A stretch of 64,000 bases of DNA from Epiperipatus broadwayi (taxonomy: Eukaryota > Onychophora > Udeonychophora > Euonychophora > Peripatidae), in the NCBI GenBank assembly GCA_028023455.1, contig JAQFVV010000254.1, positions 992,001-1,056,000 on the forward strand, written 5' to 3'. Position 1 is the first letter of the stretch, and each line of letters begins with the position of its first letter. Below the pieces are notes generated by a model that did no database searches, was not told where the DNA came from, and worked only from the letters and a program-made list of their open reading frames with translations. Positions 10,626-22,860 of this stretch are shown here, in pieces. Position numbers and translations under genes: made by a program.

Positions 10626-12474
10626 TGTGATGACCACGTAAAGTCGTCATCACACGTATATATTTATTAATAAAATTAGATAAATTAGCTACTAGAAAGT
10701 AATAAAGGTAAATGGATTAGCTACTAAATTTTTAAAAAAAGAAGGAAAAGAAAAAAAAAAGTTGAAATTCAAATGTCGAAATTACTTTGGATTTTTGTAA
10801 TAGTAAGAGAAGGGGAGGGGGGTGCATAAAGAAATGCGTCTCTTTCTCTCTTTTAAAAAAAAACGAGTAAGTCAAATGCTTGAAAGTTATTTCTATTTAT
10901 TGTGGGAGAGGGGAAGGGGATGCATAAAGAAATGCGTCTTTTCTCTCTTTTAAAAACTATATTGTAACAAGTTAAAAGTAAAATGTAAAACATAAATGTG
11001 AAAAAATGAATTGTAAACTTTAAATAAAAATTAAATGTAATATGTAATATAAAAACAATATGGCCATAGGTGTTAAAGTCTGTTGGACTAATTAAATTCC
11101 TCAGACAAAGAAAATGTATAACAAGGAAAAGCTTATAATTACAGCTAAATTAATTAAAACCTACATTCCAGCCACTAATTAAATAAAGAAACATGATGAT
11201 AAGAATTGGTTGGAAATCTAAATCTTAATTAAAAATTTACAAAAACAATGAACAAAAGAAAGACAGTAAGAGAATTACAATTATTATCTGTTCATTACTA
11301 GTAGAGATTTTGAGGAAGCAACAGCTCAAAGAAAATGAAAGAAGTGCGCGGCTAGTGGCATTAAAGGGACATGGGTTCGTATTCAATCCGTCTCACCACT
11401 GACTCACAATGTAAGATCTATGCCTGACCTGCTAGAGAGACCGCCACTTCTGTGACTGACAACTTAAAAATCTACCTAAAGAATCGACAAGAAGTAAAAA
11501 ACTGGAACGAGAAATAACCCCACAAACTGAGAGAGAAAATCAATCCAGCCGACAGTGAAGGACATCACCATCTCTACAAAAAAAGGGATGATCTCCCACT
11601 GGATGGTAAAAAGCTCTCGAAAGAAATACCCATGGAAACAACTACAAGGAAAACCTAGGTAAAAGCATGCATGCATTTTAATTTATAATGTTCGTAAATA
11701 AATAAACAAGGAACAATTTTGATAAATTTAGAACTCTACCCAATAGGACTTCAAAATAACTTTTATATTTGATCTGTTTTTCTATGTTTTATTATAGCCA
11801 TGTATTTATATAAGTGTGTGTTTTTTTATTATTGTTATCATGTATTTTTTTTTATATAAAAGTGAGTGTTATTAAACATATTTATTCGTAAATTGCGTAT
11901 ACTTGCTTTATTCTCCTATCACCAAGCTATGACAGGGGGGAAAACTGAAATTTAGTGATTAAAGGGTAAGGCTTATTTTAAAAGATATTCATGTGCTGCT
12001 TGTTCATGAGAATTTCCCAATTATAAAAAAATAAATAGCAAGCGCTGGACATTTGTTAAATTTCTTGAAATAGTTTGCTTTGTTCAGCAGCCGAGGGTTC
12101 TTGATCGGGAAAAATAACGCCAAGATAATATGTACGTATTGCCTTGGGGTTCGGTCAAGGGTATAGATATGAAGTTAAATTTGTATCTGTATTAGCTCTC
12201 TGCTTGCATTGTAATGGCGTTGGTTAAATAAATAAATAAACAATATCCATTACAGTTGGAGGCTAAGCTGGGATATTTCGGTTAGCAAAACTGATAGTAA
12301 ACAAATAAGAATAAGCAAATGCTGAAAAAAATAAATGTATAATAAATTAATAAATGAAAGGAAGAATCAAAGTTGTGAAAAAATAAAGTATAATAAATAA
12401 GTCCAAAATATAATTGAAAGTATTAAAGATATAAATCAAATCAAGCAACAATCCAAATAACCATTTCTGTTATA
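10626..12474 (+). repeat. LTR copy 2, central (1849 bp)
   Basis: Starts TGTGATGACC and ends GTTATA. The first 29 bases form arms TGTGATGAC and GTCATCACA around an 11-base loop. This LTR serves as the 3' LTR of unit 1 and the 5' LTR of unit 2 and has no target duplication on either side, as expected for a recombination product. Confidence 0.88.
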
Positions 12475-12476
12475 AT

Positions 12477-12494
12477 TGGGGGCCAGTCCGGGAT
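12477..12494 (+). other. Primer-binding site, tRNA-Pro-like (internal copy 2)
   Basis: TGGGGGCCAGTCCGGGAT starts two bases after LTR2 and matches the gammaretroviral tRNA-Pro site at 16 of 18 positions, better than copy 1. Confidence 0.85.
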
Positions 12495-12884
12495 ATTTTC
12501 ACGTTTACAAGTTCAGCCCATTTGAATTTGAATATAACAAAATTAATAGTTGATGCAATAATTAATAAACAAATCAAAAATAGCTTGGTGGTAGACAAAA
12601 GCAAGAAATAAAATAAAATAATAGAGGGTAAAAGGAGAGAAAGAGAACGTGATATAATTTGGGAAGTTAGGTTGTAAATTGGAGACAGTTGCGGAGGGGT
12701 CTTGAAGGCAGGCATGGGTGAGTGATGATTAGTGAGTGGGATGGGGAGAGTCGAACAAACATACCTAGTGTCAGTGAAATATAAAGTCAGTAAAGTAAGA
12801 TAATCCTATAAGGAGAGAGTTAGAATAATAAAGCTGTAGAATAAAATATAAGTGATTAGTTAGTGTGTGTGTTAAATAGATTTG

Positions 12885-13880
12885 ATGCACATGAGATCAA
12901 AAATAAAAATGGATGCTGTAGTGGGCGAAATAGAAAAAACCTCCGAAGAACAAATGGAACCATCTGGAGAAATAGCTAGTGAAGGAGAGATAGAAATTAG
13001 AAAGGGAATGAAGACGAAGATTGATAATAAAATAAAATAGAAAGCTGCATTATAATGGATATGTTCACGAAAATAATGGAAGGCCAGCAATGGTTGATTA
13101 TGGAAATGAGGGAAAGAGATGAAAGAAATAGTAGGAGGATAGAAGAGTTGACAAACGACTAAATAAGAATTTTAGCCAAAAGGTTGAAGAAATGAATGAA
13201 ATATGTGAACAAACCTCATACCAGGTGAAGGTTGCGAATGAAAGGTTGAATCACCAGGAGGAACTACTGGAGAAAATAGAGCAAGCTAAATTAGAGCAAG
13301 GGGAGAAAATTGAAGTAATAAAAAATGAAAACGGAAAGGCTATAAAAACATACAACTAGAGGTAACTCAGTTAGCGAACACAGTTGAGAAGATAGAAGTG
13401 AGCATAGAAAGGGGTGAAAATAAAATAGAAAATATAACAGAGATGATAAGAGCTAACAGTAAAGAGCAAGAAAGCGTGAGCAAGTGCTTGCAAATAAGTA
13501 GTGAAAGCAATACTGTAGAACAGATGCTCATAGGCACAAAAGGAAAGACTGTCGAACAGGTTGATGAGTCGCTGAATGCATTTGACAGCACTAGGCCTAA
13601 TTACAAGGTGGAGGATCGGGGATTTAAACCCCAGCCCAACGATCTGCACATAGGAAGAATGCAATACAATCCTCATTGCGATTATTGGGAAGGAAACCAG
13701 GCATTTACTGGTAGATCAGAAAGGGCTGAAATGTCCAAACAGACCGGAAGAGGCTCAGATCTAAATTATCCAGACGAGCAAGCCGACTCCAGAGAACATC
13801 AGAACATTGCTCCAGTTCCAAGCACAAGTGGAAATATGTATGGTAAAAGGCATGATAAGAAGCCTCCAGACAAAAACTAA
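12885..13880 (+). pseudogene. Gag-like coiled-coil protein gene, frameshifted (copy 2)
   Basis: Homologous to 8625-9613 but broken differently. It has a 5-base insertion near 13030, a one-base loss near 13148 and another near 13345, giving stops in the N-terminal half. The TTAG missing from copy 1 is present at 13372-13375, so the C-terminal part (to 13880) is in its original phase. The two copies therefore carry complementary lesions. Neither could make the full-length product of roughly 330 residues that the layout implies. Confidence 0.65.
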
Positions 13881-14918
13881 GCCAAAAGAAAATAAACGGA
13901 CGGATATGTCGGTGCGATCAAACAATAATGTCATGGGATCACGAGAAATAAAGTTAATTTTTTTTTTAAACATATGACAGGTGGGGCAAATTGTCTCATG
14001 ACAAATAATTAAAGTTACTATAATAAACAAAAAAAAAAATAATAATGTTCACGGAGTAAAATCAATGATAAACTTAATGCGTGTTTATGTGCAGTCAAGC
14101 ACAGCAAGACAAATGTAAATAAAAGTAATAACAAAAAAAAAAGGAAGGGAAAGGAAATCTATAAATAATTTATTCGTATAACAATCTGTCAATTATAAAT
14201 GCAGATATAATTAACAAATAAATAAAAGTAAAATTAGAAATAAGAATCATTTAGGCTCATTAAAGAGCCAGTTAATAATTAATAAAATAAAATAAATGAA
14301 CAATAGTGATAATACTTAAATGATAGATATCACTGATAGGTGTATGAGGTTGCAGATTGAGGCATATATGTGTGTGTGTATGCATTATGTTTGGGTCGTA
14401 TTTTGAGCTTGATTTAGCCGTCTCTTCACTAACTGTAGATTCACATGGCTTTCGGTGGTAAAACCTGTTAAATGAAGCATCAGTAAGAATCCTGGACTCA
14501 TTATATAATAAGAATTAGTGTCTCTATATAATAAGAATTAGTGTCTCGAAATAAATAAAATAAATAAATAAAGAAATAAGAATTTGTTGTTTGCGCAAGA
14601 TGAACAGGCAGTAGAAATATCCTGCTGTTCACATGCTTTAAACCCTTTTATGTTTTTGATAGAGTTAAGTCGTGCCATGGTCTCATATGCATAGAGATTA
14701 AATTGGTTGATCAGCCAAAATCGATCGGAAAGAATTGTGTAGTTTTACCTAGCTGTCTCTCTGCAGTCATCCTCATCATCATCATCACTCATCATGATAG
14801 AGTGGAAAAGTATGTAATAAAAGCAGAAGTAAGGGTTGAAAGCAAAGAATTAAAATAAGCTCTCATCTCAGACTAAGATTCGACCCGATTTTAATTCTCA
14901 AAAACGGGCAGAGTGTAA
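13881..14918 (+). other. Non-coding 3' part of internal copy 2
   Basis: Collinear with 9614-10625, including the GGCTCATTAAAGAGCC hairpin, the CATCAT run and the purine stretch before LTR3. It carries a small direct duplication (TATATAATAAGAATTAGTGTCTC, in two parts near 14500 and 14525) absent from copy 1. Confidence 0.7.
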
Positions 14919-16723
14919 TGTGACGGCCACGTAAAGTCGTCATCACACATATATATTTATTAATAAAATTAGATAAATTTAATTTAAAAAGTAATAAAGG
15001 TAAATGGATTAGCTACTAAATTTAAAAAAAAAAGAAGGAAAAGAAAAAAAGTTGAAATTCAAATGTCGAAATTACTTTGGATTTTTGTAATAGTAAGAGA
15101 AGGGGAGGGGGTGCATAAAGAAATGCGTCTCTTTCTCTCTTTTAAAAAAAAAAAACCAGTAAGTCAAATGCTTGAAAGTTATTTCTATTTATTGTGGGAG
15201 AGGGGAAGGGGATGCATAAAGAAATGCGTCTTTTCCTCTCTTGTTAAAAACTATATTGTAACAAGTTAAAATAAATTGTAAAACATAAATGTGAAAAAAT
15301 GAATTGTAACCTTTAAATAAAAATTCAATGTAATATGTAATATAAAAACAATATGGCCATAGGTGTGAAAGTCTGTTGGACTAATTAAATTCCTCAGACA
15401 AAGAAAATGTATAACAAGGAAAAGCTTATAATTACAGCTAAATTAATTAAAACCTACATTCCAGCCACTAATTAAATAAAGAAACATGATGATAAGAATT
15501 GGTTGGAAATCTAAATCTTAATTAAAAATTTACAAAAACAATGAACAAAAGAAAGACAGTAAGAGAATTACAATTATTATCTGATGATTACTAGTAGAGA
15601 TTTTGAGAAAGCAACAGCTCAAAGAAAATGAAAGAAGTGCGCGGCTAGTGGCATTAAAGGGACATGGGTTCATATTCAATCCATCTCACCACTGACTCAC
15701 AATGTAAGATCTATGCCTGACCTGCTAGAGAGCCGCCGCTTCTGTGACTGACAACTTAAAAATCTACCTAAAGAATCGACAAGAAGGAAAAAACTGGAAC
15801 GAGAAATAACCCCACAAACTGAGAGAGAAAATCAATCCAGCCGACAGTGAAGGACATCACCATCTCTACAAAAAAAGGGATGATCTCCCACTGGACGGTA
15901 AAAAGCTCTTGAAAGAAATACCCATGGAAACAACTACAAGGAAAACCTAGGTAAAAAGCATGCATGCATTTTAATTTATAATGTTCGTAAATAAATAAAC
16001 AAGGAACAATTTTGATAAATTTAGAACTCTACCCAATAGGACTTCAAAATAACTTTTATATTTGATCTGTTTTACTATGTTTATTATAGCCACGTATTTT
16101 ATATAAGTGTGTGTTTTTTTATTATTGTTATCATGTATTTTTTATATAAAAGTGAGTGTTATTAAACATATTTATTCTTAAAATTGCATATACTTGCTTT
16201 ATTCTCCTATCACCAAGCTACAACAGGAGGGAAAACTGAAATTTAGTGATTAAAAAGTAAGGCTTATTTTAAAAGATATTCGTGTGCTGCTTGTTCATGA
16301 GAATTGTCCCAATTATAAAAAAATAAAATAGCAAGCGCTGGACATTCGTTAAATTTCTTGAAATAGTTTGCTTTCTTCAGCAGCCGAGGGTTCTTGATCG
16401 GGAAAAATAACGCCAAGATAATATGTATGTATTGCCTTGGGGTTCGGTCAAGGGTATAGATATGAAGTTAAATTTGTATCTGTATTAGCTCTCTGTTGGC
16501 ATTGTAACGGCGTTGGTTAAATAAATAAATAAACAATATCCATTACAGTTGGAGGCTAAGCTGGGATATTTCGGTTAGCAAAACTGATAGTAAACAAATA
16601 AGAATAAATAAATGAGAGGAAGATTCAAAGTTATGAAAAAAAAAGTATAATAAATAAGTATAAAATATAATTGAAAGTATAAATAAATCAAATCAAACAA
16701 TCCAAATAACCGTTTCCGTTATA
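14919..16723 (+). repeat. LTR copy 3, right end (1805 bp)
   Basis: Starts TGTGACGGCC and ends CCGTTATA, followed directly by the target duplication ATAC (16724-16727) and Merlin sequence. It has an internal deletion of about 50 bp near 16600 relative to the other copies. Confidence 0.88.
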
Positions 16724-17065
16724 ATACATCACTGCAGAGTTTATTTTCTTTCAATCACAAGATTACACATGTGAAAAGGCCTTCTATATTTTCTTTGTTG
16801 TAGGAATAATAGCCAAGTTTTCGTCAATTGTCAAATATAATGAAGCCCAAATAACAGCAATCCAAGTAGATTTTTGGTAAAAAAGATTTTGCAACTGACA
16901 AATATAAAGCAAAATATTACCAACCAAGCACATTTTGAAAAGGAGAATCATGCTTTCATGCATTTTTCAATATACATTGAAGCAATTATTTTCTTTCAAT
17001 CGTAAGAGTACACATATGAAAAGGCCCCTATCTTCTCTTCGTTGCAGGTATAGTACACAAGTACC

Positions 17066-17660
17066 ATTATTACTAATCATTTACTAAATTAGGGACTATC
17101 TATAGCTTAGATATTAACTTTAAAACTGAATTAAAGATTAATATATATGATTTTTTTATAATTAAGTACATACACCCATGGAATTATTCACATTTCTCTT
17201 TTCCACATGAAATATCTTTATAAATATATTAAATAACCTCAATACTATCACATATTCTTTTAAATTCATATAAGTAAAGATACAATAAAAGACAAATGAC
17301 CATAAGATGTATTACATGCTGACCCAGCCCTCATCATTTGGCCCAGGGCCATCATCTGTCATATATATCTCTATTAAATAATTACATTTTGAATTACAAT
17401 AATCATTACTATATTTATCTGAAGTGGATGGTGTCAAAGATATGGGTTGAGTTCATTTGACACTTGTAATTAAAAATGTAATTATTTAATATAGATAAAT
17501 ATTTTGATATAATAGAGATTTATATAAGAGATGATGACCTGGACCTACTGATGAGTGCTAGTTCAGCACAAAATGCATCTTAGGTATCATTTGTGCTTTA
17601 TTGTATCTTTATTTATATGAATTTAAAAGAATATGTGATATGAGGTTATTTAATATATTT
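17066..17660. repeat. F410 repeat, inverted pair around a central spacer
   Basis: 17066-17365 is a minus-orientation F410 unit, completing the copy begun at 4319. 17395-17660 is a plus-orientation unit, so arms such as GATACAATAAAAGACAAATG (17280) recur as complement near 17600. The arms contain the shared core ACTGATGAGTGCTGGTTCAG in mutated form. F410 copies also lie at 22861-23580 and 34590-34772. Confidence 0.8.
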
Positions 17661-17964
17661 ATAAAAATAAATAAAGCTTGAAGATTTGCAAAGAGAAACT
17701 TAGGTGCAAAATAATAGTTCAGTATATCTCATTTTAACCTAAAATTTGGATTCTTATCTTAGACAATGTGTTTTCTCTTTGTAAACCTCAAAATTATGAG
17801 ATTTGTGACTATTTCTTGGAATTTGGAATGGTCCAAATTTTTTTTTTAAAAAAATTAAACTGTTGCAATAAAAAAATAAACATTCAAAAATAAGCTGCAA
17901 TTGTAGTATTTATAAGTGTAATATTTGTAAAAGTAAGAATTGAATTGCCTGATAAAAATGCTGA

Positions 17965-18129
17965 GATTTTACTTGTGTAACATTTTTAATCTTATTGAAA
18001 TGCAAAAAACTTACATGTATAACATTTTTTATTTTGAATGATAACATTAAGAAATTTACCTATGCAATGTCATGAGGCTGATATGTGTACCTGTATAATA
18101 GTTTTTATCTTAATGACCTTGATGAAGTT
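17965..18129. repeat. Short degenerate repeats (~45-50 bp) interrupted by a solo LTR
   Basis: Units resemble TTACTTGTGTAACATTTTTA followed by ATCTTATTGAAATG and recur near 17967, 18009, 18058 and 18089. They continue after the LTR at 18764 (TTACTTGTGTAACAG). The LTR inserted into the array. Confidence 0.6.
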
Positions 18130-18748
18130 TGTCATATCTGACCTTGCCTTTAGAAGTGGACTATTCCAGATTCCTTGCCTGATTGGCTAGCACCCAGTCA
18201 CTATCCAATGGGGATAAATCCTTCATTGTGGTTCATGCATATAATCCAAGTGTTTCCAGTAAGGTAGGGGATCTGCCATTAAATAGTCAGCCTTTTTGGA
18301 GGCAAGGCAGAGAGCAAATTACTTCTGTCAACCGGAATGTCTGAACATGCTCTCCAATAAATCTTCTACCATCAGAAAAGGTATTTTCTCTAGTCATCAT
18401 TGTGATGTCCATGCAGTGAGGCAAGTCCACCTAAGGACTGGAAATTGCTATGTCCACAGCCCACTTGAAGCAAGCTGACCTGCCCAGCCAAAAGAGTCTG
18501 AACTAGAGCCAACTACTGCACAGCCAGAAACTCACAAGGCAGGCTATCTATATAGCTGGAAGTGAGTTCCATTACTCGGTATGATTACCTCAGCATTAAC
18601 TTGTATAAACCATATTTATATGTTTTATTAACTAACACGTGTGTATATTTTTGTCATTAATGAATTATACATATTAATTGTTGAGTAATTTGTCATTATT
18701 TGTCTGTGGGTTTGGAACCGAACCTGTAAATTTAGCCAAACAACAACA
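18130..18748 (+). mobile_element. Solo LTR, 619 bp, 5-bp target duplication AAGTT
   Basis: Starts TGTCATATCTGACC and ends CAACAACA, so it has canonical TG...CA termini. AAGTT flanks both sides (18125-18129, 18749-18753). Base composition is visibly GC-richer than the surroundings. A TATA-like TTAAATAG lies at 18279 and a polyadenylation signal AATAAA at 18356-18361, an order that fits U3, R and U5. No internal region is present, so it is best read as the product of LTR-LTR recombination. A short plus-strand open frame at 18296-18478 lies within it and is probably incidental. Confidence 0.8.
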
Positions 18749-18800
18749 AAGTTATTGATAATCTTACTTGTGTAACAGTCTTAATCTTGGTGGAGATGTT

Positions 18801-20536
18801 TTTAATCTTTAAAAATTATCATGTACATAAATCCATAAGGAATAAAGAAATTAGTCTAAATCTATTTATAAATTTGAAACTTCAGCAATATGGAATAACT
18901 TCACTGTAGAAAAGGGTAATAAAATAGTACTTTAAGAATTAAATAATAATTGTTCTAAATAATATTATAACTAGGTAGAGACGTTGATTGGTAACTAAAT
19001 AAATATGAACGATTACATTTTAAACCAATGTTCAGATAAGACACAAAGCTAGTCTTTGTCTTTTATTATTATATATGTACTTTATGCATAAACATATTCT
19101 TCAGATTGTTAAACACCTGACAAGCATATTCGATTCTTCTGCTGGAAGAAACGAGTAACCATTTTTAAAATACATGTGCAATGTTTAGAAAAATAATCTG
19201 AATGTTAATCTGTGTATTGGTTTATGACATCATAAGATCTCATTTGCGATAATAATATTACAAATTATATTTGTAATTATTGACAATACAGTATTTATAT
19301 AGCACAGATATTATTATGCTTATCCCAATAATTAAAACATTTGCCCAGCTAAATGTGATCGTAAATGAAAAACTATCTCTGACATGCTTGTGTGTATGTT
19401 TTAGTGTCACAGAATTGGAAAAAGCATAAATATATTATTTTGCATATGAGTTATTTCATAATTTCAACTCATGATAGTTTTTAAATCTTTAAATAATTTT
19501 TAGGACTATCGTTTATCAGAGGTTAAACTTTTGGGTTCACTTGAGAAAAAAAGGTTATACTTGAAAAATGATTTGTAATCGGGAAAGAACTGGGCTAAAT
19601 TTTTAGATGGGTGTTAACTAAATTTACTATAATCTACATTTATTTCAGAATGCGTTATAAAATAGCATTTCTAATTCTTCACATTTTAAGAATCGCATTT
19701 TCATTTTCAAAAAATTCAGAAGTAAATTAATGAAATGCTATTTAAATTTTACCGTGAAAAGTTTTCCAAGTTCATTAAAAGAGAAAAAGTAGATTATTGA
19801 TAAATTCATAAAATTTTGTAAAAGTGTAATGGGTTATTAGCTGTCGATTTTTATATTTAAGAATCTAAATCTATTTAATGGAAATATAAGCAAGTATATA
19901 CTAGTCTATTATTTATTCATCTTAATGGTGAGTGTATTGACAAGTCGAAAATCCAGACAGCAAATTGATAGCAATTGTACTATTAATTAAACTTTTATAA
20001 AATACTTTTCTCTGCTGAGAATTGACGCAAGATTTCGTGTCTCCAATTACTCGCGTCTGAGATTAACTAACTACTCAGGACTATTTTATTTATTCTAGTA
20101 TTTTTAAAGTCTTATCTTCATATTAATATTGCAGCTTGTTTAATAACTAATTTAAATTTAATTCACCATAAAATGATAATATATATATATAAGTAGAAAT
20201 ACAGTTTACTTAAAACTATATCTGATATGCCTCCCAGCATCACACGTAGGTACTATAAAAAGAGATTTACATATTTAAGCTCATCTGGATAATGGTCTAA
20301 CTTTCTGCGCTGAAGGATGGCTGTGATATGATAGAGGTGGGATGAAGATTATTATAAAAATCAAAATTGTATTATATATATGTAACAATGTAATTAAATA
20401 TGTGCATCCTACAGTCCATACTTCAAGTAGTAAGCATTGGTATATGAACTCAAATTGCCTCTTTATGGAAATCAGAATTCATCTTGAAAAACTTATGATT
20501 AAAGATATCATATTAGGAAAACACATAATACACAGA
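18801..20536. other. AT-rich interval, nothing recognised
   Basis: No reading frame or repeat partner in the window. A GC-richer patch at about 20010-20070 has no recognisable content. Confidence 0.5.
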
Positions 20537-20872
20537 GACAAAACGCTCCATGCAGTAATGCCACTCAGTGCAAGCCAGATCAATGAATGCAGAAAGGTTT
20601 GTGCATAAAATCCCTGTCTAAAGCCTACTCATCCAATACCCCCAGACTAATTTCTAGCTTGTGGCTTTCATCAGTGAAGAGTCTTGAATCTGAGAGTGCT
20701 GCACCTAGATTTTAGAATCTAATGCAACCCTCCAATCTGATAAGCTAAAAACTAGTCTGGGGATATTGGATGGTTAGGCATTAGATAGGGATTTTATGCA
20801 CAAATTTTTCTCCATCCATGGATTACTCTGGCTTGCATTGAGTGGTGCTACTGTATGGAGAGTTTTGTTTTT
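20537..20872. repeat. REP480 family, foldback of one end
   Basis: The left arm (20537-20705) is repeated inverted at about 20741-20872. Landmarks are TGTGCATAAAATCCCTGTCT on the left and TAGATAGGGATTTTATGCAC on the right, and the terminal (A)CTCTCCATACAGTAGTGCCAC-type motif in mutated form. The same sequence occurs at 31895, 33145-33761 and 58000-58700. An open frame ending at 20608 crosses the left arm and is not a gene. Confidence 0.8.
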
Positions 20873-22860
20873 GTGTAAACAGCTTGTCTAAGCATAAAAA
20901 ATGGTGATAATGTGATCTTTAATGGTTTAAAACATATAATGAAATTAATAAGAAGAACAGTGCTAAATGTATGGAAGTGTGGGTCCTAGACTCTCAAAAA
21001 GAATAATGTCTACATAGAGTCTGAAACTGTGAAACAACATCAAGATCTAGGAATGGCCTCTGCAAAGTAATTTTCTCTTCACCTAAGAAATACAATAAAA
21101 TTACTACAACTTAATACTTGAGGTTATATCAAAATATATTATTGCACTTTATAGAATTCTTCCGTTTCTAATTATGCACATATTTAAATTTTTGGATTGA
21201 TATTAATATTTGATGCATTCTAGATATAGTAAGACAAAGTTTGTTTCAAATCATCTTGTAAATCACACAATTTCTATTGAAAATAGTTCAATGATATAGT
21301 AATAATTATTTGAATTGATAATCATGTATACAATGTAAACACCCCTCCCTCCATACAAATTGGCCCTCCTCATGAGCTACTCCTGTTTGTGTAGGGAAAT
21401 TCAATTAACATAGTAGTCTGCAGATATTCAACAAATAAACAAGTAGTTTGCCAAATGTTAGTATGGATGGATTTATTTAATGTGTATTTACTTTACAGTG
21501 CCAACCTAGTATAAACATTCCATTCATATAGAAGAGGAACAGAGATAATCTCTGATTTATGTTTCATTATAATAAAAGATAGTTTACCACTACCTGGTGA
21601 CCTGATGTTGGATTCTTTCTCTCATAGCTAAACCTTTTTTCCACCACATTTTCTTAAAACATATGAGTAAAACATCAGAAATAGAGAAATGCCCCCAAGA
21701 CATAATTAAATATTGAACAAGCATTCACTAATTGGTTCAGAATCTATTTTATGCAATGATTATTAGTGTATCTATCTATTAATAATCAAAGTTGAGAGTA
21801 CTGTAAATTGACACTTGTAACTCAAATTGTAACGAATTGAGTTTGGAAATGGAATTTAAGAAAATACGGTTGAAGTCATTACTTGACATATCTTGAAAGG
21901 AATATTAATAGGATCACTCCAATTTTCTCTTGTTATGATAGATTTCAAAAAATGATTGTAACAGCTTTCAAAAGGATGATAGCTCACATTCCAGATTGAA
22001 ACAAAATCAGCAATGTTTTTATAGCCAACTTTTGTCTACCAAAGATCAGGTAATTATCGTTAAACCTATTAAATCACAGCATAAAATATTACAAAAGTAA
22101 AATACTGAAAAACATTACGAAAATAAAACTTTATAAGATCTAGTTGAAAAGTCTGATCACTTTCACGTAAATTGAGTAGTTGTAAACGTATTTTCAAAAA
22201 ATAATATTATTAATATTAATGAGTTTTCCATATCATTTCTAAATCCAAAATTGATAGAATTAAAAAAGCATTATTAGAGCAGAGATACATGCTTCTCTTT
22301 TACAATGTTTCTCTAATATCAGGTTAAACTTGTCATTGATTATCTTAAACTAAAAAAAAGCATATTTTTCAGAGTTTCTTAAATCATTTATAACCAAAGA
22401 CTTTTTAGCAAAATTATTCAATAACGTTATTCATGCACAAAACTATTGCAAAAAATTGGCATATAGACAAAACTATGGCAGTCTTAAATAAATAAACTAA
22501 CGATTCCAAAAATTGCCAGCTAATGTTATTATTATATGTTCTGTACAAGTTACTTGAAAGACTCATATTATCAAGAATTTTCTCACTACTTGAAGTTAAA
22601 TTTAAGTTTGGAGAAAATGTAGTGAACAAATTCTATTTTTAATAACACACTAAAAAGACTTTCAAACTAAATTTAAAACTAATGCTACTTTTACTGATCA
22701 AACGTTAGTTTACAATTTTGATTGGAAAATGATTTTACTTTACTTAACAAAATGTTCTTCGATAGAAAAATTGAAATGATTTTTAATAAGATATACAGTT
22801 CAGTTTCTTCACTTATTCTAATGTATTCATTCATGATTTGTATATATATTGCAGAAATTT
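20873..22860. other. AT-rich interval, nothing recognised
   Basis: No convincing gene or RNA. Short open frames at 22414-22629 (minus) and 22722-22970 (plus) are AT-rich, and the second runs into F410 sequence. Confidence 0.5.

Larger units (their letters stand above)
6398..16723 (+). mobile_element. Non-autonomous LTR retroelement in LTR-internal-LTR-internal-LTR form
   Basis: Three long terminal repeats of ~1.8 kb alternate with two 2.4-kb internal regions: 6398-8214, 8215-10625, 10626-12474, 12475-14918, 14919-16723. Only the outermost ends carry a target duplication, ATAC (6394-6397 and 16724-16727). The interrupted sequence can be aligned to a Merlin-internal paralogue at 16960-16995 that lacks the insertion. 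Each internal region begins with a tRNA-Pro-like primer site two bases after the LTR, then a broken gag-like frame, then non-coding sequence and a purine-rich stretch before the next LTR. I found no protease, reverse transcriptase, RNase H or integrase, so the family needs an autonomous helper. Long LTRs with a gag remnant and no pol resemble LARD or TR-GAG elements. The multimer most likely arose by unequal recombination between LTRs. Confidence 0.9.
4407..17065 (-). mobile_element. Merlin-like DNA transposon, split by an LTR-retroelement multimer
   Basis: Terminal inverted repeats start GGTACTTGTGTACTA at 4407 and end TAGTACACAAGTACC at 17065, with about 60 bp of imperfect match. Both ends are flanked by the 8-bp duplication ATTATTAC (4399-4406, 17066-17073). 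Merlin elements typically start with GG and make 8-9-bp duplications. A decayed minus-strand transposase segment near 5.5 kb supports this class. Without the retroelement (6398-16723) and its target repeat, the element is about 2.3 kb. Oddities: the left end is itself a foldback (4407-4478 against 4525-4600), and the right end has two direct copies of the terminal region (about 16740-16815 and 16960-17065). These suggest internal rearrangement or a second nested copy. Confidence 0.8.
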
